Of a stretch of DNA of 45,825 nt, positions 19,444-30,500 are shown piece by piece. The stretch is taken from contig WQSB01000005.1 in NCBI GenBank assembly GCA_009788085.1, positions 1-45,825 on the forward strand, in the 5' to 3' direction. The position numbers were made by a program, and so were the translations under genes. Numbering within the stretch: the stretch's first letter is position 1; each line of letters opens with the position of its first letter. The DNA comes from Defluviitaleaceae bacterium (lineage in GTDB: Bacteria; Bacillota; Clostridia; Lachnospirales; WQUN01). A model generated the notes under the pieces. It did no database searches. It saw only the letters and a program-made list of their open reading frames with translations, and was not told the DNA's origin.

Positions 19444-20492
19444 TCACTCACCCTGTATTTCTGCTCGCGGTAGGCGCGTTCTAATTTTTCATATAAAGCA
19501 TGGTCGTTTTCGCGCTGGTTAAAATTGATAAAGCGGTTCGCCTTTGTTTTTGACGGGCTTGTGCCAACGCCCGAAGGTGCGGCGGACGGCCGCGCGGCTG
19601 CGAATTCCCTATCGGCTTCCGCCGCACCCTCCAAAGTGGTGATACCTTTTTTAAACCAGCCGGCCAAAATTTTGTCTACATAAGCAAACTTGGGTTTGTT
19701 TATTTGCGCCACGGAGCGGTCACAGGCTTCTTGGATTAACTCAAGGGGCATGTTCCACTGATACAGCCATTTGTCCATATATTTCCTGTGGCCGGGGGTG
19801 GGATAACCTGTTGCTTGTCCCATGTGAAGCAAAATCGTGCGGTAGTCACGGTCGAAGCTTTGAACATAAGTCAGGGCCTTTTCAAGGTCGTCGATATTAT
19901 TGTCGGCCCAGTCAAGGGCGCATTTTTCGATGTAGCGCAGGTTTCGGTGTTCGTTGTCGGCGCAATAAGTCAGAAGGTATTCGATTACGTCAATGGGCAG
20001 GCGCAACCAGTCATGAAATCCGAAGATGGTATTCATATCATTGTATGACAACAGTTTACCCAAGGTTTTTTCGGCACGGCCAAAAAGCCGCTCTATGTCG
20101 CGGCTTTGGGTGCGGTACAATGCCAACTCCTGGGCGGTGTACTGCGGGCGAGCCTCGGTGGGAATGCGGATGATTTCAGTAGCGGTTTCTTTCGGGGCGG
20201 CGACGGGCTCAGGGGCTTTCACGGGCAAAAAGGTAATGCTCGCCCCGTTAATTTTGACCAAGCCCATGTCTTCCCAATGCTTCCAAGCATTTATTACGTC
20301 GCTTTCAGTAAGATGAAAGCGTTCGCCCATCTCCTGAAAAGAGGTTGATTTCCCATCCAGCAAGCGGCGCAGGCTCCATATGTAAATCAGCGGATAAACA
20401 GGAATACAGTCCGTCATGTAATGGTCCACAAACAGAGTTGGCAAATCCATGTGCGAACGTTCGTACCCTAAACTCATTTTGAAAGCGTTCAT
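19440..20492 (-). CDS. DnaD-domain replication initiation protein
   Basis: DnaD-like domains (IERLFGRAEKTLGKLLSYNDMNTIFGFHDWLRLPIDVIEYLLTYCADNEHRNLRYIEKCALDWADNNI). 4-bp overlap with the downstream DnaC-like gene. Confidence 0.9.
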   Translation of the reverse strand: MNAFKMSLGYERSHMDLPTLFVDHYMTDCIPVYPLIYIWSLRRLLDGKSTSFQEMGERFHLTESDVINAWKHWEDMGLVKINGASITFLPVKAPEPVAAPKETATEIIRIPTEARPQYTAQELALYRTQSRDIERLFGRAEKTLGKLLSYNDMNTIFGFHDWLRLPIDVIEYLLTYCADNEHRNLRYIEKCALDWADNNIDDLEKALTYVQSFDRDYRTILLHMGQATGYPTPGHRKYMDKWLYQWNMPLELIQEACDRSVAQINKPKFAYVDKILAGWFKKGITTLEGAAEADREFAAARPSAAPSGVGTSPSKTKANRFINFNQRENDHALYEKLERAYREQKYRVSE

Positions 20493-20567
20493 ATTTTCGC
20501 CTCTCGTTTCTGGACTCATTCTCGGATGGTCATTTTACCCCATTTTGGGTGAATTGGGTATCATTTC

Positions 20568-20840
20568 TTTTCCACAAAATATGTAGATTGTGGGGATAAC
20601 TCTGTGGATAACAGATGGTGCTTGTAATGTCAGTTTATATCGTACTGTGTGGCATTAGGTTAATTTGTCAAGTGTTTTTTATGCACATTTTTATGGTGAA
20701 AACTTTTCGAAGAGCCTAAAAAGCCCGCAATTGCTGGATTGTGTCAAATTATCCAGTGATTGCGGGCTTTTCTTAGAGTTGTTAAATTTTATTAAGCAAG
20801 TTGAAAGTTTTCCGTAAAGAATTGTGGATAATGTGGATAA
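20568..20840. promoter_or_regulatory. DnaA-box cluster (three perfect TTATCCACA 9-mers plus near matches)
   Basis: Perfect TGTGGATAA at 20603-20611, 20823-20831, 20832-20840. One-mismatch sites: TTTTCCACA 20568-20576, TGGGGATAA 20591-20599, TTATGCACA 20679-20687. Confidence 0.75.
20719..20772. terminator. Long hairpin, probable bidirectional terminator downstream of murC
   Basis: aaaagcccgcaattgctggat / atccagtgattgcgggctttt, paired throughout if two G-U wobbles are allowed; T/A runs at both ends. Confidence 0.7.
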
Positions 20841-22238
20841 CTACACGCGCAAGAGCTCCTCCCCCACCTTATACACGTCTCCGGCACCCATGGTTATCAA
20901 CAGGTCTCCGCTACATAGTGCGCTTCGAAGAAATTTTCCCGCTTCGTCAAAACTTTCTACACTTATCGCATCACCGCCGCGCTTACAAATCTCCTCCGCA
21001 AGCATCTTTGACGAGACGCTTGGGTCAAAAGACTCCCGGGCGGCAAAAATGGGCACAAGGATAATTTTGTCCGCGTCGTCGAAGGAATCCGCAAAATCAT
21101 CAAAGAGACTTTTCGTGCGGGTGTAGGTGTGAGACTGAAAAACACATACGATGCGCCCTAATGCGGAGGCCTTCGCGGCGGACAGACACGAACGTATTTC
21201 CGTGGGGTGATGAGCGTAGTCGTCCACAATTTCTATGCCGCGCCATGTTCCTTTAAACTCGTACCGTCGTTTGATTCCCATTATATCGGACAGGGCGGCG
21301 GCGGTTACTTCTGGGGAAATTCCCAGCGAACACGCCACTGCGAAAGAAGCTAAAGCGTTGAGCATATTATATTTTCCCGGCATGGGGAGGTCTACGCGGG
21401 CTAAAAATTTCTCACCATCCATCACATCAAAGGAGGGCCTGCCATTGGAATATGAAATATTTCGCGGCCAGAACCGGGCAGACTCCGCACCTTCGGAGGG
21501 CATTCCAAAGGTCACGATTTCACAATCCAGGCCTCTTATAATAGCTTCAAAATCCGGAATATTGCTTGCGATAATCAGCGTTCCGCCGGGGCGGACATTT
21601 GATGCAAACTTCCCGAAGGCGCGGGTTACATTGTCCAAGCTTCCGAAAAAATCCAGATGGTCAGCCTCTATATTTAAAATCATGCCCACCTGTGGATGCC
21701 AATGAGAAAAGCTATTGCTGTACTCGCAGGCCTCCAGCACGAAGCAGGGCGAGCTTCCGATGCGGTAATTCAAACCGCCGCGGTTCATATGGCCGCCAAT
21801 GGAAACCGTAGGGTCAAGCCCTGCCGCCATGGCAATTTCGGCCACCATGGACGTGGTTGTTGTTTTGCCATGGGTCCCTGCGACACAGACGGTGTTTTCA
21901 TAACCCGGCAAAATCAAACCCACAAAGGCGGCACGCTCCATTAAAGGAAGCTTTTTTTCGGCGGCGGCCCGGAACTCCGGATTAAACGGCTTAATAGCGG
22001 CGGTGTAGACCACCATGTCAATATCATCCGTGATATTTTCGGCGGCGGTGGGTATGGCCACCGAAATCCCCAGCCTCTGCAAGCGTTTTGTGATATCTGA
22101 CGAATTATCGTCCGAGCCGCTAATATTAAAACCCTCGCGGTGTAAAATTTCCGCGAAGCCGCTCATGCTAATGCCTCCGATTCCGATAAAATGCACAGAT
22201 TTTTTACCATTTAGGTTTATCTTCCCACGTTTTGACAT
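20841..22238 (-). CDS. murC: UDP-N-acetylmuramate--L-alanine ligase
   Basis: VHFIGIGGISMSGFAEIL, VCVAGTHGKTTTTSMVAEI, IVDDYAHHPTEIRSCLSAAK. Confidence 0.96.
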   Translation of the reverse strand: MSKRGKINLNGKKSVHFIGIGGISMSGFAEILHREGFNISGSDDNSSDITKRLQRLGISVAIPTAAENITDDIDMVVYTAAIKPFNPEFRAAAEKKLPLMERAAFVGLILPGYENTVCVAGTHGKTTTTSMVAEIAMAAGLDPTVSIGGHMNRGGLNYRIGSSPCFVLEACEYSNSFSHWHPQVGMILNIEADHLDFFGSLDNVTRAFGKFASNVRPGGTLIIASNIPDFEAIIRGLDCEIVTFGMPSEGAESARFWPRNISYSNGRPSFDVMDGEKFLARVDLPMPGKYNMLNALASFAVACSLGISPEVTAAALSDIMGIKRRYEFKGTWRGIEIVDDYAHHPTEIRSCLSAAKASALGRIVCVFQSHTYTRTKSLFDDFADSFDDADKIILVPIFAARESFDPSVSSKMLAEEICKRGGDAISVESFDEAGKFLRSALCSGDLLITMGAGDVYKVGEELLRV

Positions 22239-22325
22239 AATCTGCCTCCTGCTCTCTGTAAAAATCACTATATCTTACTTGCTTTGCGGGCAAGAAATTT
22301 ATCAAATTATCTGGCATTTTGTGTA

Positions 22326-22354
22326 TTGACTATGCAGATATTTGGTGAAATAAT
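22326..22354 (+). promoter_or_regulatory. Putative sigma-A promoter for glgCD
   Basis: TTGACT (22326-22331)-N17-AATAAT (22349-22354). Confidence 0.5.
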
Positions 22355-22389
22355 TGCATTGAAAAAATCTAAGGCTGGTGGTGAATAAC

Positions 22390-23679
22390 ATGCGTAAAAA
22401 AGAAATGATTGCCATGTTGTTAGCGGGGGGGCAAGGCAGCCGCTTGGGGGTTCTAACCTCAAACAAGGCCAAACCCGCGATTCCCTTCGGTGGAAAGTAT
22501 CGCGTTATCGACTTTCCGCTGTCCAATTGCATAAACTCAGGAGTGGACACTGTGGGGGTGCTGACCCAATACCAGCCTCTCACCCTTAATCAACACATCG
22601 GGATAGGAACCCCGTGGGATTTGGACAGGCGTGTCGGGGGGGTAATGATTCTTTCGCCTCACGTAAAACGGGAGAGCGGCGAATGGTTTCAGGGTACGGC
22701 CGACGCCATTTATCAGAATGTAGACTTCATCGACCAGTATAACCCTGACTACGTACTTATACTATCGGGCGACCACATTTACAAAATGGATTATTCCCGG
22801 ATGCTGGCCTTTCACAAAAAAAACAATTGCGACGTAAGTATAGCCGCTCTTACGGTAAGCTGGGAAGAGGCCAGCCGGTTTGGCCTGATGAACATAAAGG
22901 AAGACAGTCGCATCTATGAATTCGAAGAAAAACCCCCCGAGCCCAAAAGCAACCTGGCCAATATGGGAATCTATATTTTCCGGTGGGATGTGCTTCGGGA
23001 CGCGCTGGAGCGAGACAATAAAATCCACCCCGATTCGGACTTTGGCAAGCATGTTCTGCCGCTGCTGCTGGAGGAGGGCAAGCGCATGTACGCTTATCCC
23101 TTCAGCGGATACTGGCGCGATGTAGGCACAATCGACTCATATTGGATGGCCAATATGGATTTAATTCAAACCGTGCCCGATTTTAATTTATATGAAAACT
23201 TTGATAAAATCTATACCGACGCCGACCATCAGCCTCCCCTTTATACCGGGCCCAATGCCGAAATCACCGGAAGTATTATTTCCGAGGGCAGTGAGGTTCT
23301 GGGGCATGTCTACAACTCCGTGCTGGGGCCGGGGGTAATTGTGGAAGAGGGCGCGACGGTGAGTGACTCTATTATCATGGAAGAATGCTATATCGGCAAG
23401 GATACTACAATTGGACGCTGCATCATAGATACCGGCTGCACAATCGGTGACGGCGTAACCATCGGCGACGGCGAAAATATCAAAAATGTCCATAAGCCCC
23501 TTCTGTATGACACGGGAATTACCGTAATAGGCGAACACAGCACCATTCCCGACAATGTAAGCATCGGGAAAAATTGCGTAATTTTCGGCAAAACAGAGCC
23601 TCATGATTATCTTGGCGGCCGCCTGGAAAGCGGCCAAAGCATCGTAAAACCAATGAACGCGAATGGAGTGAGAGCATGA
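22390..23679 (+). CDS. glgC: Glucose-1-phosphate adenylyltransferase
   Basis: [58 protein letters not shown]-terminal left-handed beta-helix. Confidence 0.96.
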   Translation: MRKKEMIAMLLAGGQGSRLGVLTSNKAKPAIPFGGKYRVIDFPLSNCINSGVDTVGVLTQYQPLTLNQHIGIGTPWDLDRRVGGVMILSPHVKRESGEWFQGTADAIYQNVDFIDQYNPDYVLILSGDHIYKMDYSRMLAFHKKNNCDVSIAALTVSWEEASRFGLMNIKEDSRIYEFEEKPPEPKSNLANMGIYIFRWDVLRDALERDNKIHPDSDFGKHVLPLLLEEGKRMYAYPFSGYWRDVGTIDSYWMANMDLIQTVPDFNLYENFDKIYTDADHQPPLYTGPNAEITGSIISEGSEVLGHVYNSVLGPGVIVEEGATVSDSIIMEECYIGKDTTIGRCIIDTGCTIGDGVTIGDGENIKNVHKPLLYDTGITVIGEHSTIPDNVSIGKNCVIFGKTEPHDYLGGRLESGQSIVKPMNANGVRA

Positions 23680-24794
23680 GAGCCGTAGGTATGATTTTAG
23701 CGGGCGGGAAAAACGAGCGCATGGGCGAGCTTACAAGAACCCGCGCCACATCGGCACTTCCCGTGGGCAGCTGCTACCGCGCCATTGACTTCCCCTTAAG
23801 CAACATGACCAATTCCGGAATCACCAAAATTGCGATTATAACCCAATACAATTCCCGCTCCTTACACGACCACCTCTCGTCCCCAAAATGGTGGGACCTC
23901 GGAAGCAAGCAGGGCGGCATGTTTGTGCTTTCGCCGTATCTCAGCGGTGACAATTCCCTGTGGTTTCGCGGCACGGCAGACTCGATTTATCAGAACCTGA
24001 CATTTCTGCGGCGCAGTAACGAGCCCTACGTGGTAATCTCCTCCGGAGACTGCGTCTACAAAATGGACTACAATGATATGATAGCCTATCATGAGTGTAA
24101 AAATGCCGACATTACTATTGCTTACCGCCAAGTTCCCGACAATGACGACATCCGACAATACGGCGTAATGGAACTGGATGCCGCCGAACGCCTGACCGAT
24201 TTAGAGGAAAAGCCCCTTGAGCCTCAATCCGATTTGGCTTCCATCGGCGTGTATGTAATCTCTCGGCCGCTGCTTATCGAATTAATCGAAACAATTGTAT
24301 CCGAGGGCCGCTATGACCTTGTGCGGGATTTATTCTCCCGCTACCGCAAGCGTCTGCGCATTTATGGCTACCGCTTCGACGGTTACTGGCGCAACCTGGG
24401 CAATATCCACGCCTATTTCGATTGCAATATGGATTTTCTGCGCCGGGATATGCGCAACTCCTTTATGATGCAATCCCCTTATATCAAAACCAAACCCAAG
24501 GATGAACCCCCCGCGAAATACAATAACATGGCACGGGTCACAAACTGTCTGGTGGGCAGCGGTGCGATTCTTAACGGCAGTGCCAACCGTTGCGTCATTT
24601 TCCGTCGCGTCTTCACCGGCGAGTTTTCTTCCATTAATAACGCCATCATAATGGAGGGCACTCACATTGGAAATAACTGCGTAGTCGAACACGCCATCAT
24701 CGATAAAGAAGTTAAGCTCCACGACGGCGCAAGGGTTATCGGCTCCCCCGAAAATCTTTACGTAATCACCAAGGGCATGGAGGTTAGGCCGTAA
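23676..24794 (+). CDS. glgD: Glucose-1-phosphate adenylyltransferase subunit GlgD
   Basis: GlgC paralogue downstream ([45 protein letters not shown]), 4-bp overlap with glgC. Confidence 0.95.
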   Translation: MRAVGMILAGGKNERMGELTRTRATSALPVGSCYRAIDFPLSNMTNSGITKIAIITQYNSRSLHDHLSSPKWWDLGSKQGGMFVLSPYLSGDNSLWFRGTADSIYQNLTFLRRSNEPYVVISSGDCVYKMDYNDMIAYHECKNADITIAYRQVPDNDDIRQYGVMELDAAERLTDLEEKPLEPQSDLASIGVYVISRPLLIELIETIVSEGRYDLVRDLFSRYRKRLRIYGYRFDGYWRNLGNIHAYFDCNMDFLRRDMRNSFMMQSPYIKTKPKDEPPAKYNNMARVTNCLVGSGAILNGSANRCVIFRRVFTGEFSSINNAIIMEGTHIGNNCVVEHAIIDKEVKLHDGARVIGSPENLYVITKGMEVRP

Positions 24795-24868
24795 AATTCA
24801 GCTGCCAAGAGTTTTGCCTTGTGAATATATCCATTTTCAACGAAATCGTCTATAACATGTCCACAATG

Positions 24869-27271
24869 CTAAACTTTCTCCCAGATACGGGCGGCAAGGA
24901 CTGTCATGTCGTCCTTGGGTGCTTTGCCGGAGCGGCGGACGGCCTCGGCCAGCAGGTGGTCGGCCAGGTCTTGGGGGTTGGCGTAGCGGCAGGTTTTAAG
25001 GGCGGGCAAAAGCCAGTCCTCTTCGGCGTCGGTTACGCCATCAGTTACCATCAGGATAATATCGCCGTGTTTTAGCTCGCGTTCGGTAATTTCCAAATCT
25101 ACATCGTTTAGCATTCCTATGGGAAGTGACGATGAACGTATGACGGAAACTTTTCCGTCGCGAAGCAAAAATGTTTCCGCCGCGCCAATTTTTATGAATT
25201 CCGCTTGGCCGGTGTACATATCTACGGAACATATATCTAATGTAGAAAAGGATTCCTCACTGCTTTTGAGAATCAGCACGGAGTTAATCATGCGCACTGC
25301 CAGCTCCTTGTCAAAGCCGCTTTCGATGAAATCTTCCAAAAGGCCGACGGTGGCCGCGCTTTCGCGGCGGGCGCGTTCGCCACTGCCCATCCCGTCGGAA
25401 AGGACTAGCAAGCACGAGCCGTTTCGCAGCTCCATCGCGGAATAACTGTCGCCGGAGCCCCGGGTGCTTTTCGCCTTGTGCGCCACGCCGCTGGTGATTT
25501 GCAGTTTTTGCTCCTCAATGAAACGGGTATGGCATACCGCGCCACGGATTTCGCAGGCCCCGCTTTCCACCCGCATTTTGCGCTTTAACACGGTGTTAAG
25601 CACGGGCAGGATTTCACTGGCACAGGCTTTTTTCCCGTGACAGGGGCTGTGATTGATGGACACGCGATATTTTCCGGTCTTGTCCTCCAAGACGATTACG
25701 CTACCCACTTCGATTTTCTGTTTGAGCAAGGCCATTATCATTTCTTCTTCGAGTCCCTCATGGAAACGCAGGGAAATGTCAATTTCGTCGGACAGACATT
25801 TTACGATGCCTGCCACGCCGTGTAATTGCTGGCTAATCAGCTCCCGGCTTTCGGCAATGCGATTATGCCAGCGCAGGTCGTTGCGGTATAGATTAAAGAT
25901 TGCGTTAAGCTCTTGCAGCAGCACTTCCGGGGATTTGCACTCCTTGCGAAAACCTTTGTCCAAATCATCTAAATTTGCCGCGCCCTTGTTGGCGCAAGCA
26001 TTCAGCATCGCGAAAATCTGTTGATGCGTATTGTATAAATCTTCTTCCCAGCACCATTCATGGCTGGGGCAGGTCGCACAGGCACGGTTGGAAAGGTCGT
26101 CGATAAGCAGCGCGATATCATGCTTATTAAGCCCGGTTTTGGGCTTCGATAAGCCGCTGAAAGTCTCGGCCAGTTTCATAAACGCGCCGGAAAAGCTGTC
26201 CAAACGGCGAGTAGTTTCTTCCTTTATTTTGTCCATGTAATCATCCGCGCTGTCCAGAACGGGATTGATTGCCGACGCCACATTAAAATAAAATGACTGC
26301 GGCGTAATCACAAAGGCCAGCCCCGCCGCAATCAGGGAATAGACCATGGAGAAGGCGAAATTTGAGCGCGACAGAATAAACAGCGCGGCCCCGCCGATGA
26401 TGCCGACTCCGGCAATAACTGCCGGACGCGCCCACTGTTTGGTAAAGCTTTTGGCAAAGCCGCCACCAAGGCCGGCCAACCCCAGAATTGCCGCCCAGCT
26501 TGCGTCCCAATAGCCTGCCAAATGCAAAAAGAAGCCCATAAGCATACCCGCCGCCGCGGCCATGGACGCGCCGCCCCGGTATGCCACAATACATAGGACA
26601 TATACACAGAAGAAAATCCGAAGGGGCATCGCCCCCACATAGATATCCGACGCACCGGCAATCACGCCAGACAATATAATAGTAATAGAAGCGATATCTT
26701 CGCCGGAAAGCAAATTTGCCCTCCGACGTCGCCCCGTGAGAATCACATGGGCCCGCTTGAGAACCAGCGTAAGCGTACCCACCACGATTGTCTCCAGAAT
26801 CGCCACGGTAAACAAAAACGGACTCATATCATAGGAAATGGCTACCGCCACACCGGAAATCAGCGTAATCGCCGCCGCCGCTGACGCAACGTAAGGCAGC
26901 CTCAACCAACCGCGCCGCTCCCCAGCCAGCTTTGTTCCGATGAAATAATAGGCGCACATCATACCCACTGCCAGCAAATACCGCACCGTAAGCAAATCGC
27001 CCATGCGCGTTGCCAGCCCCAGCGAAATCAGCACGGCGGTAAAATAGAAACCCTTAGCCGCCCCCATAAACGCCGCCAAAAACGGCAGTGCCAACGGATT
27101 TATAAACGTAAACACCATTGCTCGTCCAATAAAAAATCCAAATGCCCCAATAAGTACCGTCGTTAGCTCATTCTTGCCCGGCCGTGGCCGCGGCTTGTCC
27201 AGACCACGCTTGACGCGCTTCTCCGCTACGCCCCCGGCCACTCGCCCCGGCATTTTTACAGGAATGTCCAC
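24869..27271 (-). CDS. spoIIE: Stage II sporulation protein E (PP2C phosphatase)
   Basis: N-terminal multi-TM region, central domain, C-terminal PP2C SpoIIE domain (SGDSYSAMELRNGSCLLVLSDGMGSGERARRESAATVGLLEDFIESGFD...DIILMVTDGVTD). Likely GTG start. Confidence 0.95.
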   Translation of the reverse strand: MDIPVKMPGRVAGGVAEKRVKRGLDKPRPRPGKNELTTVLIGAFGFFIGRAMVFTFINPLALPFLAAFMGAAKGFYFTAVLISLGLATRMGDLLTVRYLLAVGMMCAYYFIGTKLAGERRGWLRLPYVASAAAAITLISGVAVAISYDMSPFLFTVAILETIVVGTLTLVLKRAHVILTGRRRRANLLSGEDIASITIILSGVIAGASDIYVGAMPLRIFFCVYVLCIVAYRGGASMAAAAGMLMGFFLHLAGYWDASWAAILGLAGLGGGFAKSFTKQWARPAVIAGVGIIGGAALFILSRSNFAFSMVYSLIAAGLAFVITPQSFYFNVASAINPVLDSADDYMDKIKEETTRRLDSFSGAFMKLAETFSGLSKPKTGLNKHDIALLIDDLSNRACATCPSHEWCWEEDLYNTHQQIFAMLNACANKGAANLDDLDKGFRKECKSPEVLLQELNAIFNLYRNDLRWHNRIAESRELISQQLHGVAGIVKCLSDEIDISLRFHEGLEEEMIMALLKQKIEVGSVIVLEDKTGKYRVSINHSPCHGKKACASEILPVLNTVLKRKMRVESGACEIRGAVCHTRFIEEQKLQITSGVAHKAKSTRGSGDSYSAMELRNGSCLLVLSDGMGSGERARRESAATVGLLEDFIESGFDKELAVRMINSVLILKSSEESFSTLDICSVDMYTGQAEFIKIGAAETFLLRDGKVSVIRSSSLPIGMLNDVDLEITERELKHGDIILMVTDGVTDAEEDWLLPALKTCRYANPQDLADHLLAEAVRRSGKAPKDDMTVLAARIWEKV

Positions 27272-27521
27272 AGCGGGCTCCCCTTCCGCGTATATGTTGC
27301 TGTATCATTCTATCCCCAACAGAAATGCAGCTTTTGTCAAAGTGTGGACGAGCCTTGGGAAAAATTGTGACGATATTCGCACAAATCGCGCAATGTGTAA
27401 CATGCATGTAACGCAAGCTACACACTGAGTGACAGAACATTTATTCCCTGTTTTTTTCACGCCTGTTATCCGATATAATGATATTAGCGAAGTATGCCTG
27501 TGGGGGTTAGGAGGAGTCACA

Positions 27522-27545
27522 ATGACCCTATCCGCACAAATATAA
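27522..27545 (+). CDS. Possible 7-residue leader peptide MTLSAQI upstream of the giant-protein operon
   Basis: ggaggag SD then atg acc cta tcc gca caa ata taa; TATAAT-like -10 at 27474-27479. Confidence 0.3.
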   Translation: MTLSAQI

Positions 27546-27596
27546 AGAATAACAACGTAAAAGACATATAAAAACCAATCCCGGGGGGATAAAAAA

Positions 27597-30500
27597 ATGA
27601 AAAAGATTAATCTGCAAGGGCTCAAGAAAAAGATAGCCCTGTACATGGCGTTAATAATGGTATTTGGTCTAATAGTGCCCTTTGCTATGCCGTCGCTGAC
27701 GGTTTTAGCGATTGACCCTGTTTGGGACAATGTAGGTGCGAGGGGCGGTGATTTGCAGGCTACCTTTCACGGAACATTATCGGCGGTGCCGGGGCAAGAT
27801 TTCCCACATCTGCATCGCGTAGCGGGGGGTAACCCTATAGTCGCTGAAGGCAGCGTAATGCTTAACTGGGCGGTTACTCCGGGAATTCCCGGCCAACAAG
27901 GCATGTATGTGCTGCGGTTTTTCGACTCCGCGGGAAGGCGGAACGAGCTTACAGTCAGGCATATACAAGGCTTGGTCGAGGGTGGCCCACCCACGGGCGG
28001 ACTGATGGTCAACTTTGACATATACATGCGCAGATATGTAACAGGTGGCGGTGTCCCCGTACCCACGGGATATCTCGGCCCCACATATTTTGCAGGCTAT
28101 ATAAACATTGGCGACCCAATGCGAGACCCAACTGAATCCGGACACTTTCACATCTATGTCCCGGTGCTTGACACATTTGAATCGGCTCGCGACTATTTCG
28201 GAAATGGTAGAAATCCGGATGAACCCAGCGGTCTTCTGCCCGGGCTTAACCGCATAAATGACCGTGTGCGTTTCGTTACGCCCGGCGCGTTATACAGTCC
28301 TTTGACATATCCGCACTTCACTTCGCACCATCCGAATTATCCCAACACCCCAAACAATCTGAGAGGCCCGCTGGAAGATCCCTATAGCCTAGACATGCTT
28401 ACCCCCAGCTTTAACATCGCACCCGGCGGTGGCTATTCCTTCAGTTACGGCGGCAGAACATTTCACTTTTTGTGGGTGCCGTCCACTGCTTCCAATGTGC
28501 CCTACCAATTCTATTTCTTCATTGAGGATATTTTAAGCCCCGGTTCAATATATGAGTTCCACTTAGAATATTACAGCGCTGCTCATGCTACCAGATATTT
28601 TACGGAAAATGTAGCCAATTACCGTGTTTCATCGCCTCCGGGCCATCCTACTCTTATAGTGCCGCCTGTTACAGGCAGGGGCGGAACCGTATATGTTTTC
28701 ACCGGTATTGACGCCGGTACGATTAACGCAATCCCCTTCGCGCAGAACTTAGTAGAGCGTCCCCCAGGCAGCGGATTGTGGGAACTGGTTGACCATACCA
28801 TAACAGCACGCCTGGCCGGTGAGTACGAAAGTGTCGCTCCCGCTCTGTTTAACCCTCCCGTCGGCGCGGAGTTTCCGGTTTACAACACGGCTAACCTAAA
28901 TATGACGATTAGGCCTCCTCAGATGCTCCCTTACCCGGACGATTCAACGCCGTTTGGCCCCGGCACCCCTAGCGTGGGGCTGGATATCCGCTTTAACCTG
29001 CCCACGTTGTTTGACGAGGAAACAGGGCAATTTGTCGAGCCTATACGCGGCCATTCCACCTTGAGGGATACCCTCCAAGTCCGCTTGATTGCGAATGTGG
29101 GTGACTCCGCAGGCGTCACCGAAAGTCCGGCCGAAATACCCACTACGGAAGACTTTATCGTAGAATTCCAGTTGGGTGATGTGGATAACTTCACCGAAAC
29201 GGATGACCCTCCCCCGGGAACAATCCTGGCAGAGGGCAATTATGACATTGAGCTTACCGACGTTTCTTTGCTTTCGCGGCGGGGTCAGACATACTTAAGC
29301 GAAGCCGACCGTGTGCGCGTCAGGGTAGACGGATTGCGCCCAAGCATGTCATACGATGAAGTATTCCTTTTCATGTGGACAGGTGCGGAGGATGTTGTTA
29401 CAGACTTCCTTGGTTGGCCAACGGCTCGTGTGGGTACGCATGAAAATCCGTTTTACACATTTTTGCGTTTTGTTTTTACAGAGCAGCTCGGACGGCCGTT
29501 TATCCGTTTAGAGCCCTTTAACTACAGCGTAGGCCGTGCACGTTCCGGCTGGTATCAAATGCACGGCACCCCGCCTGATGGCTTTGCACCGCAGTTGCTT
29601 CCAATCGGTGTGCAGCAGCACCTGTACTTCCCCCTTCCCAGAATGCTTGCAGGGGAAGACCGGGTTTTTTGGTTTACCAAGCATATCAACAACCCCATTG
29701 ACATGCCGTCGCCGGGATTCCGCTCTCAAAATGTTATCTGGACGCCGGACAGAACCCCGACAATAGGACTTCCCAATAATTTTCAAATCAACAATGTGCT
29801 GTCCCGGCCGGTGCAGGGTGATTTACACGCGGCACGACTGACCTTTAACGCATCCTGGGACATAGGCACAGTTGCGGACATTGTATACCTGCTTGCGGAA
29901 CCGCAGCCGCTTGGTTCTTCCCTGTATATCGAATACATGCTTGGGCTGTCCACCATGCCGGAATCCCAGCTTACAAACCCCTATCATGAAAGCTATATGC
30001 GTGTCGTTGTGGAAATCATGCAGGGCACCCAAACGCTAATAGAAATCCCCGCCACAACCCCCGGCGCGCCGCCCTTGGAATTCTACCTGCCGACAGTGCG
30101 TTACAGAGGCTATTTTTACGACAATGACAACCCGGATTTATTCGGGCGACCCGTTGTCCGTCACGGGGAATGGAGAGAGTCGGAATTGGGCTTCCGTATG
30201 GACCCAATCAGCGGCGAGTCGGTATTCTTTGCCTCCGTGGATATTAGAACGGACGCGCTGCGCCGGTATCGCCCCAACTGGCCGCCCTTCTTCCGGGATG
30301 ATTTTTGGTTCCCCGGACTGTACTATATGAATGTGCAGCTTAACAGATGGACCAGGACTGACCTCAACGACGATACATCCGCAACATTTGAGGCCAGCGA
30401 AGCCTGGAGCTTATTTGATTATATAGTTATAGAAGACACAACCGAGCTTGACCCCCCGCCCCCCTCACATCTTTCGGTAGTGGCCAGCACAGACCCGGAA

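Noticed and set aside
27330-27345. TTTTGTCAAA near spoIIE as a possible Spo0A box
   Set aside because: Mismatches the TGTCGAA core; too weak to call without experimental or comparative support.
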